A DNA stretch of 54,462 nt from Nocardioides sp. J54 (GTDB taxonomy: Bacteria; Actinomycetota; Actinomycetes; Propionibacteriales; Nocardioidaceae). Below, piece by piece: positions 48,039 through 54,462 of the stretch; positions within the stretch are counted from its first letter, which is position 1, and every line of letters begins with the position of its first letter. The translations under genes were made by a program, and so were the position numbers. A model generated the notes under the pieces. The model did no database searches and was not told the origin of the DNA. It worked only from the letters and a program-made list of their open reading frames with translations. The stretch lies in the NCBI RefSeq assembly GCF_000519005.1, contig NZ_JAER01000030.1, positions 1-54,462 of the forward strand, in the 5' to 3' direction.

Positions 48039-49193
48039 ATGCCGAGCGTGCGCCCGAACCCCGTCCGCACCGTCCGCACCATCACCGCCGCCGAGCACAG
48101 CGCGCACCTGGCCTCGCTCCCGTCGGCGAGCTTCCTGCAGACCCCCGGGTGGGGGAAGGTGAAGGCCGAGTGGCGCCACGAGTCGATCGGCTGGTTCGAC
48201 GCCGAGGACCGCCTCGTCGGCGTCGCGCTGGTGCTCTACCGCCAGCTGCCGAAGCTCAAGCGCTCGCTGGCCTACCTGCCCGAGGGCCCGGCCATCGACT
48301 GGGACGGCGACGACCTCGCCGCGTGGCTGGAGCCGATGGTCGCCCACCTCCGCAAGGCCGGGGCGTTCGCGGTGCGGATCGGTCCGCCCGTGCCCACCCG
48401 GCGCTGGTCGACCGCCCAGGTCAAGGAGGGCATCGCCGATCCCGACGTACGCCTGCTCAGCCAGCTGCCGCCCGAGGAGCGCAGCCCCGTCGGCGCCCGC
48501 GTGGTGGCCCAGCTGCACGAGCTCGGCTGGCGCCACCAGGGCGTCGAGGGCGGCTTCGCCGCCGGCCAGCCGCAGTTCGTGTTCCAGGTCCCGCTGCGCC
48601 ACCCCGACGGCACGCAGCGCACCGAGGACGAGGTCCTCAAGGGCATGAACCAGCTCTGGCGCCGCAACATCAAGAAGGCCGCCAAGTCAGGCGTCGAGGT
48701 CACCACCGGCGGCCGCGAGGACCTGAAGGCCTTCCACGAGCTCTACGTCCACACCGCGCAGCGCGACCACTTCACCCCGCGCCCCCTGCGCTACTTCGAG
48801 ACGATGTACGACGCCCTGCGCGCCGACGGTGACGAGCGGTTCACCCTCTGGCTGGCGCGCCACGAGGGCGACCTGGTCGCGGCCACCATCGCGATCCGGG
48901 TCGGCGAGCACGCGTGGTACTCCTACGGCGCCTCGTCGACCGAGAAGCGCGAGGTCCGCGGCTCCAACGCCGTGCAGTGGGCGATGATCAGCGACGCGAT
49001 CGCGGCCGGCGCGGCGGTCTACGACCTGCGCGGCATCACCGAGACCCTCGACGCCGACGACCCGCACGTCGGTCTCATCCAGTTCAAGGTCGGCACCGGC
49101 GGCGAGGCCGTCGAGTACGCCGGGGAGTGGGACCTGCCGGTCAACCGCGCCCTCTACAAGGCCTTCCAGATCTACCTCTCCCGGCGGGGGTGA
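48039..49193 (+). CDS. FemX/FemAB-like peptidoglycan aminoacyl-tRNA ligase
   Basis: The 384-aa product has the FemAB double-GNAT fold: FLQTPGWGKVKAEWRHESIG, RSLAYLPEGPAIDWDGDD, then in the second domain NIKKAAKSGVEV and AWYSYGASSTEKREVRGSN and a final YDLRGITETL. Such enzymes add the first cross-bridge amino acid from an aminoacyl-tRNA to lipid II. LL-DAP bacteria of this group have one Gly in the bridge, so it probably adds that Gly. The next gene follows after 4 nt. Confidence 0.9.
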   Translation: MPSVRPNPVRTVRTITAAEHSAHLASLPSASFLQTPGWGKVKAEWRHESIGWFDAEDRLVGVALVLYRQLPKLKRSLAYLPEGPAIDWDGDDLAAWLEPMVAHLRKAGAFAVRIGPPVPTRRWSTAQVKEGIADPDVRLLSQLPPEERSPVGARVVAQLHELGWRHQGVEGGFAAGQPQFVFQVPLRHPDGTQRTEDEVLKGMNQLWRRNIKKAAKSGVEVTTGGREDLKAFHELYVHTAQRDHFTPRPLRYFETMYDALRADGDERFTLWLARHEGDLVAATIAIRVGEHAWYSYGASSTEKREVRGSNAVQWAMISDAIAAGAAVYDLRGITETLDADDPHVGLIQFKVGTGGEAVEYAGEWDLPVNRALYKAFQIYLSRRG

Positions 49194-49197
49194 CCCG

Positions 49198-50274
49198 ATG
49201 TCCCTGACCCTCACCGTCGACGGCTCGCGCTGGCGGGCCCACCTCGAGTCCGTCGCCGACGCGCACCCGGGCCTGGTGCCCGTCGCCAAGGGCAACGGCT
49301 ACGGCTTCACCCTGGGCCGCCTCGCCCGCAAGGCGCAGTGGCTGGCCGACCGCGGCCACGACGTGCGCACCCTCGCGGTCGGCACCTACGACGAGCTGCC
49401 CGAGGTCGCGCAGCGCTGGCACGGCGACCTGCTCGTGCTGACCCCGTGGCGGCCGTGGGTGCCGCTGCCCGACGCGGCCCTGGCCCGGCGCCTGGTCCAC
49501 ACCGTCAGCCGGGTCGACGACCTGCGCGCCCTGCTGCACGCCGACCCCGGGGCGCGGATCGTGCTGGAGCGGATGACCTCGATGCGCCGCCACGGCATGG
49601 CCGCCCGCGAGCTGTGGGAGGCCGGCGAGCTGCTCCGCAAGCACCCCGGCGCCCACGTCGAGGGCCTGGCCCTGCACCTCCCCCTCGGCCAGGGCGGCCA
49701 CGTCGGGGAGGTGACCCGGCTGGTCAACGACTACGTCGCCGCCGAGGTCCCCACCCGCGGCACTCCCCAGGTGTGGGTCAGCCACCTCACCGACGCCGAG
49801 CTCGCCACCCTGGGCGGCCAGTACGCCGACTTCCGGTTCCGCCCGCGCATCGGCACCGGTCTCTGGCTGGGCGACCGGGGCGCGCTGAAGGTGAGCGCGA
49901 CCGTGCTCGACGTGCACCCCGTCGAGCGCGGCGACGCGTTCGGCTACCGCGGCCGCACCGCCCCCAAGTCCGGCCACGTGCTGGTCGTCAGCGGCGGCAC
50001 CGCCCACGGCATCGGGCTCGAGGCGCCGACCGGCGAGCAGACCATCAAGGCCCGCGCCGCCACCCTCGCGCGCGGCGGCCTCGACGCGGTCGGGTTCGTC
50101 CGCTCGCCGTACTCCATCGACGGCAAGCAGCGGCTCTTCGCCGAGCCGCCGCACATGCAGGCGTCGATGCTCTTCCTCCCGCACGGCGCCCGGGTGCCCG
50201 AGGTCGGGGAGGACGTCGACGTGCGGGTCCGCTACACCGCGACGGCGTTCGACCGGGTCGTCATCACCGGCTGA
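49198..50274 (+). CDS. Alanine-racemase-like PLP protein
   Basis: The 358-aa product has the N-terminal PLP barrel with Lys31 in VPVAKGNGYGF, the position of the alanine racemase PLP Lys (there AKANAYGHG). FRPRIGTGLWLG and FGYRGRTAPKSGHVLVVSGG correspond to later racemase motifs, but the usual C-terminal catalytic Tyr and the CMDQ motif are not recognisable. It could be a specialised racemase or a non-catalytic PLP protein. It is tightly coupled to femX (4-nt gap). The 3' end overlaps the convergent mannosyltransferase gene by 43 bp. Confidence 0.85.
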   Translation: MSLTLTVDGSRWRAHLESVADAHPGLVPVAKGNGYGFTLGRLARKAQWLADRGHDVRTLAVGTYDELPEVAQRWHGDLLVLTPWRPWVPLPDAALARRLVHTVSRVDDLRALLHADPGARIVLERMTSMRRHGMAARELWEAGELLRKHPGAHVEGLALHLPLGQGGHVGEVTRLVNDYVAAEVPTRGTPQVWVSHLTDAELATLGGQYADFRFRPRIGTGLWLGDRGALKVSATVLDVHPVERGDAFGYRGRTAPKSGHVLVVSGGTAHGIGLEAPTGEQTIKARAATLARGGLDAVGFVRSPYSIDGKQRLFAEPPHMQASMLFLPHGARVPEVGEDVDVRVRYTATAFDRVVITG

Positions 50275-51704
50275 CCGTCGACCCGGGAGCCGGCACCGAC
50301 CAGCTCCGCCTCCCGCACCGGGTCGCGGTCCGGGCGGTACATGTCGCGCACGATCACCGCCGCCAGGTAGAGCTCGCCCAGCACGCGCACGGTGATGCCG
50401 ACCCAGTAGAAGCCGGCGTCGCCGCCGCCCGCGGGGGCCAGGTAGCCGCCGAGGTACCACCAGATCGTGCAGAAGTAGAGGACCTCGCTGGCCTGCCAGA
50501 CCAGCTGGTCGCGCCAGCGCGGCCGGGCCAGCACCGCGAGCGGCAGCAGCCACAGCACGTACTGCGGGGAGTAGACCTTGTTGACCAGCAGGAAGCCGAC
50601 CACGACCAGGTAGCCGAGCTGTGCCAGCCGGGGCACGGCCTGCTCGGGACGGACCTTGCGCCCGGCGGTCATGCCGAGGACGAAGACCACCGCGCACCAG
50701 ACCCCGAAGAGGATCCACGACCACAGGTTGATGGTGTGCGCCGAGAACCCGACGTCGGCAGCCTGGTCGACCAGCATCCACACCGACCCGAGGTCGGCGG
50801 TGCGCTCGGCGTTGAAGGTCCAGAAGACCTCCCACTGCTCGCGGCCGGTGAGGTACGCCGGCGCGTTGGCCAGCACCCACGAGCCCGCCGCCGCGGCGAT
50901 GGTCACCAGCAGGTCACGCCAGCGGCGCTGGCGCAGGCAGATGATCAGCAACCCGCCGAGCAGGAAGAGGGGGTAGAGCTTGGCGGCCGTGCCGAGGCCG
51001 ACCATCACCCCGGTCAGCACCACCCGGTCGCGCGACCACGCCCACAGCGCCCCGGCCACCAGCGCGACCGCGATCAGGTCCCAGTTGATCAGCCCGGTCA
51101 GCAGCAACGTCGGGGAGAGGGCGAACGCCGCCGCGTCCCACGGCCGCACCCGGTGGGTGCGTGAGAGCAGCCAGGTGGCGACCAGCGCGAGCGCGCCGAA
51201 CCCGAGCGCGTTCACCAGCAGGAAGATCGTCTGCTCGTCGTCGACCTCCGGGTCGTCGTACAGCTGGGCGACGGGGGCGCGGTAGCGCTCCTCGAGGTCG
51301 GGCGAGCCGTTGAGCCAGTGCGTCACCCACGCCGTGCCCCACGCCCAGTAGGCGATGCCGACGGGGTACTCCATCACCTCGTAGCGCGACCGCGTCTGCG
51401 GGTCGCCCGAGTAGGGCCACGCCGCCTCGGCCATGCCCCGCGGCACGTAGAGCGGCCGCAGGTCGGTGTAGCACATGTGGGAGTAGACCCAGTTCTGGTC
51501 CTTGCCCTCCGCCAGCGAGCACGGCGCCTTCTGCACCAGCCCGAGGGCGAACGTGAACGCCGTCAGCAGCAGCAGCACCCGCAGCGGCGTCCACCACCGG
51601 TGCGGCCGGGCGCGCTCGCCCATCGGCCCGCCCACGACCTCGCTGAGGCCGGTGACGACCGGGTCGTCGAGCGTGGGGTGGACGTGCGGCGCGCGCTCGG
51701 CCAT
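50232..51704 (-). CDS. GT87-family polyprenol-phosphate mannosyltransferase-like protein
   Basis: The 490-aa product has about ten membrane helices and the DUF2029/GT87 pattern: YSHMCYTDLRPLYVPRGMAE at the first outer loop, LINWDLIAVALVAGALWAW (with the catalytic-type Asp after NW), GTAAKLYPLFLLGGLLI and VNKVYSPQYVLWLLPLAV. Actinobacterial members use polyprenyl-phosphate-mannose to build lipomannan or related glycans. It starts 3 nt after the penicillin-binding protein stop, so the two form an operon. Confidence 0.88.
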   Translation of the reverse strand: MAERAPHVHPTLDDPVVTGLSEVVGGPMGERARPHRWWTPLRVLLLLTAFTFALGLVQKAPCSLAEGKDQNWVYSHMCYTDLRPLYVPRGMAEAAWPYSGDPQTRSRYEVMEYPVGIAYWAWGTAWVTHWLNGSPDLEERYRAPVAQLYDDPEVDDEQTIFLLVNALGFGALALVATWLLSRTHRVRPWDAAAFALSPTLLLTGLINWDLIAVALVAGALWAWSRDRVVLTGVMVGLGTAAKLYPLFLLGGLLIICLRQRRWRDLLVTIAAAAGSWVLANAPAYLTGREQWEVFWTFNAERTADLGSVWMLVDQAADVGFSAHTINLWSWILFGVWCAVVFVLGMTAGRKVRPEQAVPRLAQLGYLVVVGFLLVNKVYSPQYVLWLLPLAVLARPRWRDQLVWQASEVLYFCTIWWYLGGYLAPAGGGDAGFYWVGITVRVLGELYLAAVIVRDMYRPDRDPVREAELVGAGSRVDGQPVMTTRSNAVAV

Positions 51705-51707
51705 GCG

Positions 51708-53993
51708 TCAGGCGGCGGGACGCCGGCGAGGGCGCGGCGACGCGGACGCCCCCGGCGACCGGCCGTTGCCGGGCGGCGGCGTCGACGTCGGCGACGACGG
51801 CGAAGACGGGTCGTCCGTCGGGTCCGGGTCGGTCGGGTCCCCGGTCGGCAGGTCGGTCGGCAGCTGGGTCGTCGGGTCGTCGGACGGGGTCTCCACCGGA
51901 GCGGTGGTCCGGGGCTCCTCGGTCTTCCGGTCCTTCTTGGGCTTCTTCGTCTTCTTCGGCGGCGGCGGGGCCGGCTCGTGACCGTCGCTGGGCGCCTCGC
52001 CCTTGACCCACGCCGCACCCGGCAGCTGCTCGACCGGCTCGCCCTCGAGCGCCTTCTGCATCACCGACGTCCAGGTGGCGGCCGGGTAGCCGCTTCCGAA
52101 GTACGACGGCAGCCAGTCCTTGAGCTGCTCGTTGCCCTTGCCGCGCACGTACATCACCGCGGTCGACAGCTGCGGGGTGTACCCGACGAACCAGGCGGAG
52201 GAGACCTCCCCCTTGCCGTTGGTCGCGGTGCCGGTCTTGCCGCCGGCCGGACGGCCGAGTCCGAGCGTGGTCCGGCCCGACCCGGCCTTGACGACCTGCT
52301 GCAGCGCGTAGCCCACGTCGTCGGAGACGCCCTCGGGGATCGCGCGCCGGTCGGTCACCTTGTGCGTGTAGCGGACCACGCCGTCGGCATCCACGACCTT
52401 CTCGATGATGTAGGCGTCCGCGGCCACGCCCCGGTTGGCGATGGTCGCATAGCCGTTGGCCATGTTGATCGGGCTGACGGTCTGCGAGCCGAGCGAGACA
52501 CCGGTCTGCGGCTCGAGGCCCGGCGACGAGGTCGGGAAGCCGAACGGCGGGTTCGCCGGCTCGGCCGGCGGGATGCCCATCCGGTTGGCGACCTCGATGA
52601 TCTCCTTCGGGCCGTTGTCCATCGCGAGCGTCATGTCGATGAACGCGGTGTTGATGGAGTCCTGGGTCGCCTTGATCAGGTTGACCCGGCCGTAGTCGGC
52701 GTTGCCCTGGTTCTCGAACGGACGCCCGCCACCCGGCAGCTCGTAGGGCGAGTTGCCGTCGAAGGTGTCCTTGAGCTCGAAGCCGGCCTCGATGCCCGCG
52801 GCGACCGCGAACGGCTTGAACGTCGAGCCGGCCTGGCCGCCCTCGACGGCCCAGTTGAGCTGCGACTTGAGGTAGTCCTGCCCGGCATAGATGCCGCGCA
52901 CCGCACCGGTGCCCGGCTCGACCGAGGCGACGGCGACGTGGAGGTTCTTGCCGAAGCCCTCCGGCCGCTCCTCCTTCACGCCGTCACGCGCCGCGTCCAT
53001 CGCCTTCTTGGTGAACGTGGTCGTGACCTTGAGCCCGCCGCCGTTCACCTCCTGCTCGCTGAACCCGAGGCGGAGCAGCTCCTTGCGGACCATCGTCAGC
53101 ACGTGGCCGCGCTGTCCGCCGTACTGCGCGTCGGAGCGGATCCTCGGGAACTTCGGCAACGACTTGCGCACCGCCGCGACGTCGGCGGCCGTCGCCGTCT
53201 CCATCTCCTCCATCGAGTCGAGCACGTACTGGTAGCGGCCGAGCAGCCGCCGCTCCGCGTCCTCGCCGTTGTCGGGGTCGAGGGCGTAGGGGTTGTTCAG
53301 GATCGCAGCGAGCGTCGCCGACTGCGCGAGGTCGAGGTCCTTGGCGTCACGACCGAAGTAGGCCTGCGCCGCCGCCTGGATGCCGTAGGCGCCCCGCCCG
53401 AAGTAGATCGTGTTGAGGTAGCCCTCGAGGATCTCCTTCTTGCTGAGCTGGTTCTTGATCTTCAGCGAGAGGATCGCTTCCTTCGCCTTGCGCTTCCAGG
53501 TGCGCTCCTGGGTCAGGTAGAGGATCTTCACGTACTGCTGCGTGATCGTCGACGCACCCTGCGTGGAGTTCCCCTGGGCGTTGCTGAACGCCGCCCGCAG
53601 GATGCCCTTCGGGTCGAGGCCCGAGTCGGTCCAGAAGCTCTGGTTCTCCGCCGCGACGACGGCGTCCTTCACCGTCTGCGGCATCTCGTCGTACTCGATC
53701 GAGTCACGCTTCTGGATCGCGAACTGCCCGATCTCCTTCTTGCCACCCTTGTAGTAGACGCGGGTGGTCTGGGTGAGGAACTCGGCGTTCTGGTCGGGGA
53801 TGTCGATCGCCCGGTACGCGATCCACAACCCGAGCAGGCCCAGCAGGCCCATCACCACCGCGGTGACGAGACCCCACAGGGAGATCCTCTTCAGGCGCTG
53901 CTTCCACGTCCGCGGCGCGCCGTCACCCTTCTTCCCCGGCCGCTTGCCGCGACGGGGGGAGGAGCCGGCTGCCTTGCGCTTTCCCTGAACCAC
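51708..53993 (-). CDS. Class A penicillin-binding protein (transglycosylase/transpeptidase)
   Basis: The 761-aa product has a basic cytosolic head, one membrane helix (about 38-60), a GT51 domain (AAENQSFWTDSGLD, GASTITQQYVK, KKEILEGYLNTIYFGRGAYG), and a transpeptidase with SxxK GSTFKPF, SxN region SINT and KTG GGKTGTA. A Pro/Thr/Asp-rich tail of about 100 residues ends it. It builds and cross-links peptidoglycan. GTG 53993 lies 7 nt after TACCCT. The open frame continues upstream through repeats, but that part has no ribosome site and is not protein-like. Confidence 0.95.
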   Translation of the reverse strand: MVQGKRKAAGSSPRRGKRPGKKGDGAPRTWKQRLKRISLWGLVTAVVMGLLGLLGLWIAYRAIDIPDQNAEFLTQTTRVYYKGGKKEIGQFAIQKRDSIEYDEMPQTVKDAVVAAENQSFWTDSGLDPKGILRAAFSNAQGNSTQGASTITQQYVKILYLTQERTWKRKAKEAILSLKIKNQLSKKEILEGYLNTIYFGRGAYGIQAAAQAYFGRDAKDLDLAQSATLAAILNNPYALDPDNGEDAERRLLGRYQYVLDSMEEMETATAADVAAVRKSLPKFPRIRSDAQYGGQRGHVLTMVRKELLRLGFSEQEVNGGGLKVTTTFTKKAMDAARDGVKEERPEGFGKNLHVAVASVEPGTGAVRGIYAGQDYLKSQLNWAVEGGQAGSTFKPFAVAAGIEAGFELKDTFDGNSPYELPGGGRPFENQGNADYGRVNLIKATQDSINTAFIDMTLAMDNGPKEIIEVANRMGIPPAEPANPPFGFPTSSPGLEPQTGVSLGSQTVSPINMANGYATIANRGVAADAYIIEKVVDADGVVRYTHKVTDRRAIPEGVSDDVGYALQQVVKAGSGRTTLGLGRPAGGKTGTATNGKGEVSSAWFVGYTPQLSTAVMYVRGKGNEQLKDWLPSYFGSGYPAATWTSVMQKALEGEPVEQLPGAAWVKGEAPSDGHEPAPPPPKKTKKPKKDRKTEEPRTTAPVETPSDDPTTQLPTDLPTGDPTDPDPTDDPSSPSSPTSTPPPGNGRSPGASASPRPRRRPAA

Positions 53994-54000
53994 GGAGCAC

Positions 54001-54006
54001 AGGGTA
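54001..54006 (-). promoter_or_regulatory. -10 box TACCCT, N7 to GTG (penicillin-binding protein)
   Basis: Sets the start at 53993. The remaining 460 bp to the window edge hold repeats and no gene I can support. Confidence 0.6.
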
Positions 54007-54067
54007 CGGCGCCACAGGTTCTCGTCCCGACTTCCCGCGACCGCCTGCACCCCGGGAGTGGCGCCGC

Positions 54068-54126
54068 AGGCGCCGGACGGACCGGCCACCTGGCCGGCAC
54101 GTCGGGCCGCAGCCGGCGTCTGCACG
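54068..54126. repeat. Diverged copy of the intergenic repeat
   Basis: It shares AGGCGCCGGACGGACC, the central GGCCGGCA part and GGGCCGCAGCCGGCG with the two better copies downstream, and lacks the GAGACCAGCAGC tail. Confidence 0.7.
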
Positions 54127-54152
54127 CCACACGCACCTCGGGGGTGGGCGGC

Positions 54153-54237
54153 GGAGGCGCCGGACGGACGGGTCACCCGGCCGGCAAGCCGGGCCGCAGC
54201 CGGCGCGTGCACGAGACCAGCAGCACCTGCACGACCG
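54153..54237. repeat. 85-bp intergenic repeat, copy 2
   Basis: Runs from GGAGGCGCCGGACGG to CACGACCG. It differs from copy 3 at three positions. Confidence 0.9.
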
Positions 54238-54377
54238 CGCGCCGGCGGAGGGCCGCTCTGCAGCCGGCCGGGTGAGCCCGGCCGGGAAACGCCGCAGGCA
54301 CCCACCCCAACCGCCCCACCCCGAACAACAAGAGAGGGCGGGTCCCGGCGACCAGCAGCGACACCGAGGCGGGCGCC

Positions 54378-54462
54378 GGAGGCGCCGGACGGACGGGTCA
54401 CCCGGCCGGCAAGTCGGGCCGCAGCCGGCGCGTGCACGAGACCAGCAGCTCCTCCACGACCG
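54378..54462. repeat. 85-bp intergenic repeat, copy 3, at the window edge
   Basis: 82 of 85 positions equal copy 2, in the same orientation; may continue past the window. Between copies 2 and 3 lies a unique 140-bp stretch. Confidence 0.9.

Noticed and set aside
53994..54437. N-terminal extension of the penicillin-binding protein through the repeats
   Set aside because: The frame is open but encodes only repeat-derived Ala/Arg/Gly-rich sequence, and a leaderless start at GTG 53993 fits better.
54068..54462. Repeats near the window end as a CRISPR array
   Set aside because: Only two close copies of 85 bp with a 140-bp gap, no regular spacers and no cas genes.

Overview
The window is chromosomal DNA of a very GC-rich actinobacterium. 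Codon third positions are almost all G or C, starts are often GTG, and a quarter of the genes carry a TAnnnT -10 box only 6-7 nt before the start codon (leaderless mRNAs). The ribosomal/replication block rpsF-ssb-rpsR-rplI with dnaB nearby, a FemX-like peptidoglycan ligase and an ECF41 sigma factor fit the Nocardioidaceae (Nocardioides-like). The genus is an inference. No rRNA, tRNA, CRISPR array, prophage or transposase was seen.

Left part (1-14700): an edge-truncated Pro/Glu-rich surface protein; small metabolic and unknown genes (pterin dehydratase, DUF1905, a secreted beta-propeller, a truncated histidine kinase); a divergent MpaB-type oxygenase/TetR pair around a clear palindromic operator; GNAT, VOC, RibD-like and LeuE-like genes; a CmtR-like ArsR/CDF metal-export operon whose operator covers its own start codon; an unusual ASCH/winged-helix/helix-hairpin-helix protein; and an ECF41 sigma factor with its AhpD-like partner, preceded by a match to the ECF41 promoter.

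Middle part (14700-31700): DUF305 lipoprotein and LVIVD-repeat secreted protein; a GDT1/UPF0016 exporter behind a yybP-ykoY Mn2+ riboswitch whose last hairpin can hide the Shine-Dalgarno; an orphan MbcA/ParS-like protein; PucR-type regulator; CAP-domain protein; EthA-like monooxygenase; MMPL/MarR pair; TetR; nsrR-hmp nitric-oxide detoxification operon; a frameshifted small gene coupled to an intact one; and an HNH/DUF222 endonuclease whose promoter has a perfect LexA box in its 17-bp spacer.

Right part (31700-54462): RNA-ligase-like gene; a fused, doubly deleted TetR/MGT-glycosyltransferase relic; an ABC exporter; then dnaB, whose last 153 bp are duplicated about 0.9 kb downstream so that one secreted coiled-coil gene lies between the two copies. 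A DnaA-box-like cluster precedes dnaB. MATE exporter, lipoprotein, rplI-rpsR-ssb-rpsF (rpsF on a TTG start), a double-FHA membrane serine protease, endonuclease IV, a MarR regulator, femX with an alanine-racemase-like gene, a GT87-type mannosyltransferase and a class A penicillin-binding protein follow. The window ends in an 85-bp intergenic repeat present in two near-identical copies and one diverged copy.

Taken together this is core chromosome near a replication/translation cluster, with many local stress circuits (SOS, NO, Mn2+, soft metal, ECF41) and several decayed genes. The most unusual structures are the dnaB 3' duplication with its enclosed gene, the ASCH/wHTH/HhH fusion, and the tandem-repeat promoter at 25736-25774.
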